Assembly: GCF_023277745.1 (NCBI RefSeq)
Contig: NZ_CP086322.1
Span: 9,175,127 to 9,239,126, forward strand
Direction of reading: 5' to 3'
Origin: Streptomyces halobius
Lineage (GTDB): Bacteria; Actinomycetota; Actinomycetes; Streptomycetales; Streptomycetaceae
Length of the DNA: 64,000 bases
The position numbers and the translations under genes are program-made. This document shows, piece after piece, positions 1 to 8,353 of the stretch (position 1 is the stretch's first letter; the number at the start of each line of letters is the position of its first letter). The notes under the pieces were generated by a model. The model was not told the DNA's origin and did not search any database. It was given only the letters and a program-made list of their open reading frames with translations.

Positions 1-309
1 CAGCTCCATGCACTCCAACTGGTCCCACACCCGCGTCGCCAGCTGCGCGTAGCGCTCGCTCGCAGCCAGGTCGACGCCGTCGGTCATCTTGCGCAGCACC
101 GCGGCCGGGTCGACCTGCGGGCACAGGCTGAGCAACATCGACTCGCCGTGCAGCTGCTTGACCAACGACTCCAGGGCACGCAGCCGCCGTTCCTTGACGG
201 TGCGGGAGGACTGGGCGTGCCCGCTGCCCTCCACCCGCCACAGCGCCCAACAGGTGCCGTGACGGGTCCAAATGACATTTCCGGCGATGTGCCGGACGGG
301 AATCCGCAT
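1..309 (-). CDS. VirB4-like conjugation ATPase, N-terminal 103 residues (runs off the left edge)
   Basis: An open frame on the minus strand starts with ATG at 309 and stays open to position 1. Its ATG overlaps the stop of the upstream gene by one base (TAATG), so it is the next gene of the operon. The visible N-terminus (MRIPVRHIAG..., then TRHGTCWALWRVEG) resembles the N-terminal domain of actinobacterial VirB4-type ATPases, which power type IV secretion at the cytoplasmic face of the membrane. The Walker motifs would lie beyond the window. The assignment rests on this short region and on position after a VirB3-like gene, the usual VirB3-VirB4 order. Confidence 0.55.
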   Translation of the reverse strand, partial: MRIPVRHIAGNVIWTRHGTCWALWRVEGSGHAQSSRTVKERRLRALESLVKQLHGESMLLSLCPQVDPAAVLRKMTDGVDLAASERYAQLATRVWDQLECMEL

Positions 310-920
310 TACTGCCCCCGCTCGTTCGTGTTCGTGGTGGTCTGACCGGCAGTGCGGGCGGCGAGCAGAGCGCCCACGCCCGACGTCACCCGCACTACAG
401 GCGCGTCGGCCACCGGCCGGTCGGTTACTACGGCGATCTCCGGGGCAACGTCGCGCACCGGCTTGGCGGAAGGGGCGCCGGCCTCCGCCTGCGTCGCCGC
501 GTTGCCGTTCGCCGGCTGCCAGGTCAGCGTGCAAACACCCACCGCCGCGCCACGGCGGGGCCGGCGCACAGGGCGGCCGTCCATCCGGCCGGACGATCCG
601 CTGACCGCCAGGCCAAGGGCGCTGGCCGCCACGGCGAAGGGGTTGCGGCCATCGACGTGCACACGCCCCACAACCAGCGCCAGGGCGTAGGGCACACCGA
701 GCAACGGCAGGGCATCGAGCAGGCCGTGATGCGCCCACAGTCCGGCGGTGAGCAGCAGCACCGCCAGGGTGGCTGCCGCCACGATGATCTGCGGCCACGT
801 GTAGGGGCCGCCCCAGATCCGGCCGCCGCCGGGCCAGGTGCCGACGACGTTCTGGTGTCTGCGGGCCTTCGTGTAGCAGCGGCCGATCAGCGGCTCCGGA
901 GACGAAGCGGTGGTGCTCAT
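309..920 (-). CDS. VirB3/PrgI-TcpE-like membrane protein of a conjugation system
   Basis: 203 residues. A soluble N-terminus is followed by two close hydrophobic segments at about residues 46-66 and 70-85 (IIVAAATLAVLLLTAGLW and LLDALPLLGVPYALALVV), then a long polar, Ala/Thr-rich tail. This two-helix hairpin near the N-terminus is the pattern of VirB3-like inner-membrane subunits (PrgI and TcpE groups in Gram-positive bacteria). It lies between a small VirB2-like membrane protein and a VirB4-like ATPase, and its start overlaps the stop of the upstream gene by 4 bases, so the three are probably translated together. Family membership is inferred from topology and order rather than from a diagnostic motif. 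Confidence 0.5.
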   Translation of the reverse strand: MSTTASSPEPLIGRCYTKARRHQNVVGTWPGGGRIWGGPYTWPQIIVAAATLAVLLLTAGLWAHHGLLDALPLLGVPYALALVVGRVHVDGRNPFAVAASALGLAVSGSSGRMDGRPVRRPRRGAAVGVCTLTWQPANGNAATQAEAGAPSAKPVRDVAPEIAVVTDRPVADAPVVRVTSGVGALLAARTAGQTTTNTNERGQ

Positions 921-1234
921 CGCCGGTCACCGCCGGCCGGGCCGATGTGGTCGACGACGCGGACCGCAGCGGCGTTCGTCTTGCCGGCGGGGTTCTTGAT
1001 GTCCTCGCCGATCTTGTCCCGCACCGAGGCCATGTTGACGACGATGGCCAGCACCACCGCACCACCGATGGCCGCGACTGCGGCCTTCATCACGGACTTG
1101 GTCTGCCCCCACACAAAGGCGATGGAGACGACATACATCAGCCCCAGCACGCCCACCAGGAAGAAGTTCTTGAGCTGGGAGACGAGGGTGTTCGCGTCGG
1201 AGATGGCCCCTGCCATCTGCATGAGCCCGTTCAT
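917..1234 (-). CDS. Small VirB2-like membrane protein (pilin-like) of the conjugation operon
   Basis: 105 residues with two hydrophobic stretches (about residues 23-45, FFLVGVLGLMYVVSIAFVW, and 50-70, MKAAVAAIGGAVVLAIVV) joined by a short polar loop. That arrangement matches VirB2/TrbC-type pilin subunits of Gram-positive conjugation systems. There is no obvious cleavable signal peptide. It overlaps the downstream VirB3-like gene by 4 bases and sits 15 bases after the VirB8-like gene. RBS-like bases (AAGGAAGGGC) precede the ATG on the minus strand. An alternative reading is simply a small holin-like accessory membrane protein. Confidence 0.5.
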   Translation of the reverse strand: MNGLMQMAGAISDANTLVSQLKNFFLVGVLGLMYVVSIAFVWGQTKSVMKAAVAAIGGAVVLAIVVNMASVRDKIGEDIKNPAGKTNAAAVRVVDHIGPAGGDRR

Positions 1235-1249
1235 GAGCCCTGCCCTTCC

Positions 1250-2302
1250 TTAAGAATCTGAAGAGTTGTCGGATGTGGCCAGGGCGGGCGCGGCTTCGAG
1301 CGAAGCGACTTCCCACCGGCCGTCCCGGGCGCGCAGCTCGATCGCGTAGGTCATCGGCCGGCCGCTTGTGTGCTTGCTCTCGCCTTCGACGTCGACTAGG
1401 AGCCGGCGCTGGACCCCGTCGGGCGGTGTCTGGGCTTCGGCGCCCTCGGCCGGCCCCTGGCCGTGGTCGGCGATCTGCGTCACCGTCACCGCTGTGTACG
1501 GAGCGGGCCGCACCGCGTGCAGCGTCGTGCCGGGGGAGAGGTAGCGGTCCAGCTCACCGCGGCCCGTCAGGTACGCGGCCAGGAAGCCGTTGATCGTCTG
1601 CATTGCCGGGTCGGACGCCAGCGGAGCGTGCGTCGAGCCGTACGACAGCTCGGGGGCCGCGCCCTTGGAGCCGGTCGGGGCTGCGACCTCGGCAGGCAGC
1701 GCCGCCGCAGTCCATCCCGAGGCCGCGCCGTTGGAGCCGGCCGTGGCCCGCACCGGCACCTGGAAGTAGCGGACGCGGCCGCTGTCGGAGTCCTTCGCCG
1801 AGCCGGTGATCCGCGCGGCCACCGTCACCGACCAGTAGCCGGACGAGATCTGCCGCACCTGCACCGCCGACGCCGACTCCGCGCGCTCCGCCCCGCCCTC
1901 GGCCGACCACGCCATGGATCGGGCCGCCGGGTAGAACGCCGCGAGCTCTTCCGCGGCCGCATCGCTCTGACCCGCCTTCACGTAGGCGGCGACGTACATC
2001 TCGGCAAAGCCCGCCGGAGCCACCGCGTCCGACGACGCGGGCTGCGCCCGCGGTGCCTCCGCCCGTGGGGGAACGGTCACCGGCTTCGTGGTGGAGGCCA
2101 GTGCCAAGCCGCCGAGAAGCGGGCCGGCCAGCAGCAGGCCCCAGGCGCTCCAGCGCGCCAACGCTGTCCAGTTGGCCATGGCTCCCGTGGACGTCGATGT
2201 GGTGGCCCATCCGGTGTCCACCGCCTCGCTGGAGGCAAGGCCGGTACGGGAGTCGTCGGGGAAGTGCTCGGGGGCCGGCCTGGCCCTGCGCAGCCGCATC
2301 AC
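1250..2302 (-). CDS. VirB8/TcpC-like conjugal transfer protein
   Basis: 350 residues. A cytoplasmic N-terminus of about 45 residues precedes one membrane helix (WSAWGLLLAGPLLGGLALAS, about residues 52-71), then a large extracytoplasmic part containing two similar alpha+beta halves (around residues 98-200 and 225-335; the second begins MQTINGFLAAYLTGRGELDRYL). One N-terminal helix followed by two NTF2-like domains is the architecture of TcpC, the Gram-positive VirB8 analogue that scaffolds the secretion channel. Its ATG overlaps the stop of the upstream 92-aa gene. Domain assignment is from secondary-structure-like pattern and context. Confidence 0.6.
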   Translation of the reverse strand: MMRLRRARPAPEHFPDDSRTGLASSEAVDTGWATTSTSTGAMANWTALARWSAWGLLLAGPLLGGLALASTTKPVTVPPRAEAPRAQPASSDAVAPAGFAEMYVAAYVKAGQSDAAAEELAAFYPAARSMAWSAEGGAERAESASAVQVRQISSGYWSVTVAARITGSAKDSDSGRVRYFQVPVRATAGSNGAASGWTAAALPAEVAAPTGSKGAAPELSYGSTHAPLASDPAMQTINGFLAAYLTGRGELDRYLSPGTTLHAVRPAPYTAVTVTQIADHGQGPAEGAEAQTPPDGVQRRLLVDVEGESKHTSGRPMTYAIELRARDGRWEVASLEAAPALATSDNSSDS

Positions 2303-2577
2303 AGGTGCCGCCCGGCAGTCACGTGCGCGGACAGGGGGGTCAGCTCGGCGATGCGGGCCCGCAGCTGCGCTTCGGGCCGCTGCTGCAGTGTGCGCAGGGA
2401 CGCCAGCACCGCGCCGATGTCCTGGTTCAGGAAGCGCAGCAACCGCTGGTGGATGGAGGTGTCGAAAGGACGATCGACCAGAGCAGCGCCCAGAGCGATC
2501 AGCCGGCGCTGCGCGGTGGTGACGCGTACCTCATCCTCGTCCGCTTTCGAGAGGGCGGACGGCCGGGTGGTGGACAT
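2299..2577 (-). CDS. Small soluble protein of the conjugation operon, function unknown
   Basis: 92 residues, predicted mostly helical and charged, with no membrane segment or signal peptide. No family is recognised. It overlaps the VirB8-like gene by 4 bases and follows the sigma-region-4-like gene by 24 bases, so it belongs to the same transcription unit. A GGAGCC-type ribosome binding sequence lies just upstream of the ATG on the minus strand. The coding assignment rests on operon overlap and codon use. Confidence 0.6.
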   Translation of the reverse strand: MSTTRPSALSKADEDEVRVTTAQRRLIALGAALVDRPFDTSIHQRLLRFLNQDIGAVLASLRTLQQRPEAQLRARIAELTPLSAHVTAGRHL

Positions 2578-2601
2578 AGCGGGCTCCTTCGGCCGGGGTG
2601 G

Positions 2602-3486
2602 TCAGGCAGCGGGTTGAGCGGTGGATCGGGTGGCGGTCTTGAGGCGCGCGACGGCGCGGCTGCGGCGGCGCTGCCAGGTGCTGACGCTGGTGCCGGCGGC
2701 GCGGGCAGCGTCGTGATCGGGCAGGGGAGCCGGGTTGCTGCGGTAGTGCCCTGCGATGGCGCGGGCGTCGGCCTCGCTGAGGGCACCGTCGTCCATCGCG
2801 TCCAGGACCAGCTCCAGCAGTTGCAAGCGCGCAGTGGTGAGGTCTTCCTCGGCCGGGGTCTCATCGAGACCGGCGGTGGCTGCGGCGCAACGCACCATGC
2901 AAGCGCAGGCGGGGTCGAGGGGATCGGCGAGATCCTCAGCGACGTTCAGGGCCGATCCACGGGGTTCGCGGTCCGCGGCCAGGTCGTCCAGGATCCGTCG
3001 CAGTGCATCGAGTGCGAGGTTCGCGGCCGGGCGGCCGGGGCGGCGGTGCACCTTGCCGCTGCGCGCGATCTCGAAGAGCGCGGCGATGACCATGTGGCCG
3101 ACGTCGTCGAGGGTGCGGCCACCGAAGGGACGGATCTGTCCGCGCGTGATGCGCACCGCGGCCGGGACCATCGCCTGCACCACGATGCGCGCGGCCAGGA
3201 TGGCCGATCGGCCATGGCCGGCCGCCCGGTCGAGGAGGGCGCGCAGCACCGCATCGGTCAGCGCATCGCCCGTGGCCGATTCGGTCGGACGCAGCGCGGC
3301 GAGGAGCTGTTCGGGACCGAGGGCGCGCACCCAGGAATCGGTCACGGCCGCGACCTCGACGGCCAGGCAGTCGGCCATCAGCCATCCGTAGACGGCGCCT
3401 CGCACGCCAGGGTCTGCGCACAGCTCAGCCCACTCCGCGTCCAGACGACGGAAGATCCCGGGGGTCGTGTTCGGGGTCGTGTTCAC
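2602..3486 (-). CDS. Putative DNA-binding protein with sigma-region-4-like C-terminus, first gene of the conjugation operon
   Basis: 294 residues. The C-terminal part (about residues 210-285) reads as a helix-turn-helix of sigma region 4 type: a segment LELVLDAMDDGALSEADARA, then DHDAARAAGTSVSTWQRRRS, and a basic tail. The N-terminal 200 residues are helical without a recognised domain. It starts with GTG at 3486 behind AAAGGAG. A 10-bp inverted repeat (GTTCACGGCA at 3481-3490 and its complement near 3509-3518) covers the start and could block or regulate translation or transcription. As first gene of the operon it may regulate conjugation. The role is inferred. Confidence 0.5.
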   Translation of the reverse strand: MNTTPNTTPGIFRRLDAEWAELCADPGVRGAVYGWLMADCLAVEVAAVTDSWVRALGPEQLLAALRPTESATGDALTDAVLRALLDRAAGHGRSAILAARIVVQAMVPAAVRITRGQIRPFGGRTLDDVGHMVIAALFEIARSGKVHRRPGRPAANLALDALRRILDDLAADREPRGSALNVAEDLADPLDPACACMVRCAAATAGLDETPAEEDLTTARLQLLELVLDAMDDGALSEADARAIAGHYRSNPAPLPDHDAARAAGTSVSTWQRRRSRAVARLKTATRSTAQPAA

Positions 3487-3540
3487 GGCACCGCTCCTTT
3501 CAGCTCGTGCCGTGAACTCTCCTCATCGGGGCGTGCCCAA

Positions 3541-3753
3541 AGGCATGCCCGCAGCCCTAAAACAGCAGGTGGGAGGCATGCCCATTGAATGGGCATGCCT
3601 TTTGACGCCCTAGGGCAGTCCTGAGCGGGACCTGGCCGCCGGCCCTGGGCATGCCCTTCGGGCAGCGAGGGCGTGCCAGGGCAGCCCTGTCCTGTGGCGG
3701 CGCTGTTCCTGGGCATGCCTGCTCCCGCCCCCTGCTGTGGCCCTGGGCATGCC
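3541..3753. repeat. Array of six GGCATGCC palindromes upstream of the conjugation operon
   Basis: The 8-bp palindrome GGCATGCC occurs at 3542-3549, 3575-3582, 3592-3599, 3648-3655, 3712-3719 and 3746-3753, usually within GGGCATGCC. Two copies form a 27-bp near-perfect palindrome at 3574-3600: 13-bp arms AGGCATGCCCATT around one central base. No convincing gene overlaps the tract. It lies upstream of the GTG at 3486, so operator sites for a repressor or a nicking/processing region are both plausible. Confidence 0.6.
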
Positions 3754-3796
3754 CCGGAGGATGGCCGCGTGCCCGCGGCGGGCGGCGGGCAAGGGG

Positions 3797-3945
3797 GTGG
3801 CCGATCCGGACGGAGCAGCGGCCACAAGGTCCGTGGCCGGTTCGCGCGGCCCGGTCATGGCCGATGGCGCCCGACCGGTCATGGCCGATGGCCGGTCGGC
3901 AGGTCGTGGCCGATCGGCCATCCGAGACATCTGATCGGCCACCAC
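3797..3945. repeat. GGCCGAT-rich direct and inverted repeats
   Basis: The 18-bp sequence CCGGTCATGGCCGATGGC is repeated at 3851-3868 and 3875-3892 (24-bp spacing). The 14-bp palindrome TGGCCGATCGGCCA occurs at 3907-3920 and again inside the upstream gene at 3201-3214. Degenerate copies flank these. The arrangement resembles iterons or clustered operators. I see no gene between 3487 and 4159 that I can support. Confidence 0.5.
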
Positions 3946-4159
3946 GTCCCGGCAGGCGGCCGCGCAAGCCGTGGCCAGCGAGACGCGACGGGGAGACGGG
4001 AGCCGGCCGCCGCGATGGATGAGCGCAGGGTCCTTGTCCGGTCTTAAATGATCTGGCTCCGAGTCGGGCTCCTGACCTGCGGCGACCAGTTCAGCTGAGA
4101 CGTGGAGATGCTGGGAATCTCATGTGATGTGGTCCCGGGCGTGAATGCCTAATGCTGTC

Positions 4160-5434
4160 TCAGCCGATCTGGTCCGGCTCTGCTGTTCCGTCCAGCCATG
4201 CGGCGACGTCCGTGATGACCGCCGCGTCGACGTGCTGGGGTGCCATGTACCCGGCGGGCGTCGACGGTCCTGTCCCTGGGAAGAAGAGGTGGTCGTCGGC
4301 TTCGTGGATCTGGATGGTGACGTCCGGACGCCCGGCCAGTCCCTCTCGCCAGAGGGGCAAGTCGTGCTCGACGGTGACCTGGTAGTCGCGGCCGCCCTGG
4401 AGGATCAGCAGCGGCTTGTCCAGGTCGGCGGCGGTGGCAACCGGGTCATAGGAGCGCAGGTCCAGCCAGTACGAGGCAGGAAGGCCGAAGGGCAGGTCCT
4501 CTCGGGGCGTACGGGGTGACAGGGCGGTCTCGACGGTAGCGGCCTGACGGGTGATCTCCGCGAGGGCCGCCTCGGAGTGCGGGCCAGGGTCGAGGGCGGC
4601 GAGGTGGCCTACGACCCGGACGGCTGCCCGGTGCATGGGCTCGGCGTCACCCGCCAGGATCACGACGCCCGCCACGGACGGCTCGGTCTCGGCGACCCGT
4701 GGGGCGACCTTGCCGCCCATGCTGTGCCCGGCGACGAACACCCGGCTGGGATCGACGCACGGCTCCTCCTGGAGCAGACGGACAGCGGCGACGGCGTAGG
4801 GGACGTACTCACGTGTCATCGTGAAGTCGTCCGCGGCGGCCACCTCCGCCGGGTGCGTGAAGGTCACCTTGTCGTGGCGCAGCACCGCCACGCCGCGGCT
4901 GGCCAGACCCCAGGCGAGGTCCTTGAGGGGCTTGTTGGGTCCGCTGGTCGCGTCCCGGTCGAAGGGACCTCCGCCGCTCAGTAGCACGCCCCCGGGCCAC
5001 GGGCCGTCGCCACGCGGAACGGTGACGGTGCCGGCCACGGCGAGAGCACCGGCTCCGACCGTGACGTCGTGTTCCTCGAAGGAGTCCGGATCCGCGTAGG
5101 AGGGCGCCGTCCATGGCTCGCAGGCAGGGGGCGCGAGCCGTAGCCCGTTCAGCAGGCCGGCGGAGTCGACCGACATGACGGCGGTGAACTGTCCCCGTTC
5201 GCAGACCACGGGAACGCTGACACGGGTCAGGTCTGGCCGCAGGGGCTCGCTGGATGGTTCGCCGAAGTCCGTGATCGGACCGGTTCCCGCGGTCTCGGCG
5301 AGCCAGGCCGTCTGGAGTATCTCGGCGGTCAGTGCAGCGCGCAACGGCGGGGTGAACAGCGCAGCGATCTCCCTGAAACGGCCATCGCGTGCCCACTCGA
5401 CCACCAACACGGCGGTCTCCTTCGCAGTCTGCAT
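4160..5434 (-). CDS. Alpha/beta hydrolase with N-terminal DUF3887/NTF2-like domain
   Basis: 424 residues from the ATG at 5434 (MQTAKETAV). The frame is open further upstream, but that part overlaps the divergent regulator and is not credible. Residues 1-90 resemble a DUF3887-type NTF2 fold. The rest is a dienelactone-hydrolase-like alpha/beta hydrolase with nucleophile elbow GHSMGG (Ser at about 238), acid in LILQGGRDYQ and histidine in EADDHLFFPG. No signal peptide is seen. It would act on an ester or amide of unknown identity. It is divergent from a winged-helix regulator 54 bases away, a typical regulator-target pair. Confidence 0.85.
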   Translation of the reverse strand: MQTAKETAVLVVEWARDGRFREIAALFTPPLRAALTAEILQTAWLAETAGTGPITDFGEPSSEPLRPDLTRVSVPVVCERGQFTAVMSVDSAGLLNGLRLAPPACEPWTAPSYADPDSFEEHDVTVGAGALAVAGTVTVPRGDGPWPGGVLLSGGGPFDRDATSGPNKPLKDLAWGLASRGVAVLRHDKVTFTHPAEVAAADDFTMTREYVPYAVAAVRLLQEEPCVDPSRVFVAGHSMGGKVAPRVAETEPSVAGVVILAGDAEPMHRAAVRVVGHLAALDPGPHSEAALAEITRQAATVETALSPRTPREDLPFGLPASYWLDLRSYDPVATAADLDKPLLILQGGRDYQVTVEHDLPLWREGLAGRPDVTIQIHEADDHLFFPGTGPSTPAGYMAPQHVDAAVITDVAAWLDGTAEPDQIG

Positions 5435-5440
5435 CGCATC

Positions 5441-5465
5441 ACCTTTCTTAGATTTTGAGAAAGGT
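5441..5465. promoter_or_regulatory. Candidate operator between hydrolase and regulator
   Basis: A perfect inverted repeat, ACCTTTCT (5441-5448) and AGAAAGGT (5458-5465), is centred in the 54-base gap between the two divergent start codons. It is AT-rich in a GC-rich background. It is well placed for the adjacent winged-helix protein to control both genes. Confidence 0.6.
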
Positions 5466-5488
5466 AGCATGCATGAGAAAGTTGGGTC

Positions 5489-6016
5489 ATGGACACCTTG
5501 GAACTCCTGGCGCATCCTGTCCGCCTCCGCGTGGTCCACGCACTGCGCGGCGGGCGGGTCCTGACCACCGGGCAGCTGTGCGCCCTGATCCCGGACGTGT
5601 CCAAGGCGACCGTCTACCGGCACGTCGACCTTCTCGCCGCGGGCGGCATCCTCGACGTCGCCGACGAACGGCGGGTGCGGGGCGCCGTCGAACGCTGCTA
5701 CCGGCTGCGGCAGGAACAGGCGGGCATCGACGCGGAAACCGCGCGTGCGCTCACCCCGCAGCACCACAAGCGGGCATTCGCTGCCGCCATGGCCGCCCTG
5801 GTCGCGGAGTTCGGCGCTTACCTGGAGCGCGAAGACAGCGATCCCGCGGACGACCTCGTCGGCTATCGGCAGCACGCGATCTGGGTCAGCAGGGACGAAC
5901 TCGTAGCATTGATCGGCGCGATGCAAGCCGCCATCGCGCCCCTCCTCGCCAACGAACCCTCGCAGGAACGCACCCGCTACCTCCTCAGCCCCATCCTGTT
6001 CCCCGCCGAACAGTAA
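5489..6016 (+). CDS. Winged-helix (ArsR-like) transcriptional regulator
   Basis: 175 residues. Residues 1-75 form an ArsR/HTH_20-type winged helix: MDTLELLAHPVRLRVVHAL, then TGQLCALIPDVSKATVYRHV as the recognition region and a short wing (ILDVADERRVRG). The C-terminal part (85-175) is helical and may bind a ligand or dimerise. It is divergent from the hydrolase with a clean inverted repeat between them, so it probably controls that gene and itself. The ATG at 5489 fits the family start; no cysteine-rich metal site is evident. Confidence 0.85.
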   Translation: MDTLELLAHPVRLRVVHALRGGRVLTTGQLCALIPDVSKATVYRHVDLLAAGGILDVADERRVRGAVERCYRLRQEQAGIDAETARALTPQHHKRAFAAAMAALVAEFGAYLEREDSDPADDLVGYRQHAIWVSRDELVALIGAMQAAIAPLLANEPSQERTRYLLSPILFPAEQ

Positions 6017-6199
6017 GTAGCTGTTGTCGTTCCGATCTTGAGGGGTGTGCGTCGAACGGGAGTCTCGATCGGGTGATCGCAGCTGGCCGCGGGCATGAGA
6101 ACAGGGCCTCTTGGTAGTCATCCCGGGCCCTGTCGGTCCCGCCCCGTGGCCGGGAAAATCCGGTGTGGTGCCCGTCCGGAGGACGTCGATTGAGCTCTC

Positions 6200-6236
6200 G
6201 CGTCAGCGGTTCCGCGACTTTCAGAACCGCTGACGC
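6200..6236. terminator. Bidirectional stem-loop between convergent genes
   Basis: Perfect 13-bp stem GCGTCAGCGGTTC (6200-6212) and its complement (6224-6236) with an 11-base loop. It lies between the convergent regulator (ends 6016) and ABC permease (ends 6320). Confidence 0.75.
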
Positions 6237-6319
6237 TCCTGACGCTGGAAGTCAACTGCAGGCGCGGCCCTGCAAGGCAGCCCGGTCCGGTTACACCGCC
6301 GCTTCGTTCCAACCGAGTG

Positions 6320-7084
6320 TCAGGTGCGGGGTTCCCAGCGGAATCTGCGGGCCGCGATCCAGGCGAACAGAGCCGTCCACGCGATCGCCAGCGCGCTTCG
6401 GATCAGCGCACCGCCCGCTGTCAGCTCACCGGTCCACCCAGAGCGGATCAGGTCGACCGTCGGTGACAGCGGCGCGAGCAGCAGCGCGTCGCCGAGTGCC
6501 TCGGGCAGCACCTCGCGGGGGATGTAGATCCCGGAGATCATCGGCAGGATGAAGATGGCCGGGAGCGTGGCGACCAGCACGGACTCGACAGTCCGGCACA
6601 TTGCCGCCGTCGCGGCCGCCATCGCCGTCATCAGCACGACACCGGTGAACAACCCGACGGCCGCTGCGAGCGGTTGCCGGGGCGCCACACCGAACATCAC
6701 GGACAGCACGGCCGCGATCGCCACGATCTGCACCACGGCGATCGTGATGTACATGGACGCGCCGCCGGCGAGGATCACCGGGTCGGATACCTCTCCCGTA
6801 CGCAGCCGCTTGAGCACCAGCTCCTCCCTGCGCGCCACGTACAGTCCGGTGACGGACGAGTACAGCGAGAAGATCATCAGAATCCCCGCGGCGGTCGACA
6901 CCATCAGCGGGCCCGGGTTCAGGCCGTGCTTGTCGAGCTCCATCTGGTCCTGCACGAACCGCATCGACACGAGGAGCATCAACGGCACGAACAGCACGAA
7001 GATGTAGTTCGCCTTGATCCGGTTGAACAGCTTCCACTCGATACGGAACAGGGCCTTCATGTGCCGCATGGCCAGACCGTTCAC
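6320..7084 (-). CDS. ABC-2 type transporter permease
   Basis: 254 residues with about six membrane helices and the ABC-2 permease pattern: an N-terminal cytoplasmic stretch, a first helix (FVLFVPLMLLVSMRFV), a cytoplasmic RREELVLKRLRTGEVSD segment typical of the family, and C-terminal helices. Its ATG overlaps the ATPase stop by 4 bases (ATGA), so the two form an exporter. The substrate is unknown. Lying just upstream of, and divergent from, a RiPP cluster it could give self-protection, but that is inference only. Confidence 0.9.
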   Translation of the reverse strand: MNGLAMRHMKALFRIEWKLFNRIKANYIFVLFVPLMLLVSMRFVQDQMELDKHGLNPGPLMVSTAAGILMIFSLYSSVTGLYVARREELVLKRLRTGEVSDPVILAGGASMYITIAVVQIVAIAAVLSVMFGVAPRQPLAAAVGLFTGVVLMTAMAAATAAMCRTVESVLVATLPAIFILPMISGIYIPREVLPEALGDALLLAPLSPTVDLIRSGWTGELTAGGALIRSALAIAWTALFAWIAARRFRWEPRT

Positions 7085-8013
7085 TCCGCCTCCCCTTCCT
7101 GGCTCGCGATGCTGATGAAGGCCTCTTCGAGGGAGGCCGGCCGCGCGGTGAACCGGTCCAGTGTCACGTCATGACCCTCGGCCCAGGCGAGCAGCCGCGT
7201 GGCGTCCTGCTGCAACTGCCCGGTCCTGATGGTCACCCGTCTGCCCCGCTCCTCCGCCGTGCCGCTGACGGGCAGGTCGTGAACGGTCCACTTGTCCGGC
7301 AGACCGAACGACAGCGTCGACGAGTGGTCGGCGACGATCTCCGAGACGGTGCCGGAGGCGGCGATCCGCCCCCGGTGCATGATCGCCAACTGGTCGGCGA
7401 GGGCCTCGGCTTCTTCCAGGTAATGCGTGGTCAACAGGATCGTCGTGCCCCGCTCCTGCATGCTCCGGATGAGTCGCCAAGTGGCGTGGCGGCCCTCGGC
7501 GTCCATGCCGGCGGTCGGTTCGTCGAGGAACAGCACGTCGGGATGCGACAGCGTGGCGACGGCCAGATCGAGTCGGCGCCTCTCGCCTCCGGAAAGGTTC
7601 TGCACCATCACGTCGGCGCGGTGGGACAGCCCGACGAGTTCTATGGCCTCGGCGACCGGGCGCGACCGGGAGGTGAGCCGGACCCACATCTCCACGCTTT
7701 CCGCCACCGTCAGATGGGATATGAAGCCGCCCTCCTGCAGCATCGCCCCCGTACGGGGCCGGATTCGGTCCCGGTCGGCGACCGGGTCGAGGCCGCCGAA
7801 CAGACGGATGCGGCCGCGGTGCGGGACGGCGAGGCCCTCGAGGAGCTCGACTGTGGAGGTCTTGCCGGCGCCGTTGGTGCCAAGGAGGGCGAACAGCTGC
7901 CCGGGCCGGACGGTGAAGCTGACTCCGCGTACGGCGTCGAACGCGTTCTTTCCGCGCCCGTATCGGCGCCAGACGTCATCGGCGTGGATATGACTGGATT
8001 CCTCTTGGGTCAT
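7081..8013 (-). CDS. ABC transporter ATP-binding protein (ABC-2 exporter)
   Basis: 310 residues from the ATG at 8013, chosen because GAGGAAGGA lies just upstream; the frame extends further but without support. It carries Walker A GTNGAGKT (residues 45-52), the signature NLSGGERRRL (about 142-151), Walker B VLFLDEPTAGMD, and the H-loop in LLTTHYLEEAE. The C-terminal extension is typical of DrrA/CcmA-like export ATPases. It pairs with the downstream permease by a 4-base overlap. It is divergent from the linaridin precursor genes, separated by about 340 bases. Confidence 0.95.
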   Translation of the reverse strand: MTQEESSHIHADDVWRRYGRGKNAFDAVRGVSFTVRPGQLFALLGTNGAGKTSTVELLEGLAVPHRGRIRLFGGLDPVADRDRIRPRTGAMLQEGGFISHLTVAESVEMWVRLTSRSRPVAEAIELVGLSHRADVMVQNLSGGERRRLDLAVATLSHPDVLFLDEPTAGMDAEGRHATWRLIRSMQERGTTILLTTHYLEEAEALADQLAIMHRGRIAASGTVSEIVADHSSTLSFGLPDKWTVHDLPVSGTAEERGRRVTIRTGQLQQDATRLLAWAEGHDVTLDRFTARPASLEEAFISIASQEGEAE

Positions 8014-8180
8014 GCGTCCTTCCTCAAAGGAATGGGCAGGGGATGAGCGGATCCTTTCACACGCATCCAAGGGGAAGCGAGGCGCGAAATTGCAGATTCC
8101 GTGAAAGTGACGCGAGACATCCGGAACCTCAAATCCCGCCAAAATAATTACAGTGTGACGCCTATCACATGGGTAAATAC

Positions 8181-8211
8181 TTGATCAAGTCGAGCTGGTC
8201 GTACATATACT
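8181..8211 (+). promoter_or_regulatory. Candidate promoter for the linaridin precursors
   Basis: TTGATC (8181-8186) is followed 17 bases later by CATATA (8204-8209), with TATACT overlapping. It lies 140 bases upstream of the first precursor gene in an unusually AT-rich stretch (8150-8215). Matches to consensus are modest. Confidence 0.35.
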
Positions 8212-8353
8212 GACGGCACGTTCACCGGCGGCAGGAACTGACCGTCCTCCGCCCGGTGCCGCGGACACCCCGATGCTTCGTCGCCCGCCCTCCAGGTGTG
8301 GCCGTGCCGGGCCGTCCACGCAGTCCACGTGTTCTCAATCAAGGGGGAAGTTC

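Noticed and set aside
4160..6121. A 653-codon open frame covering the hydrolase and the region upstream
   Set aside because: The N-terminal 229 codons lie antisense to the divergent regulator; the hydrolase family start is at 5434.
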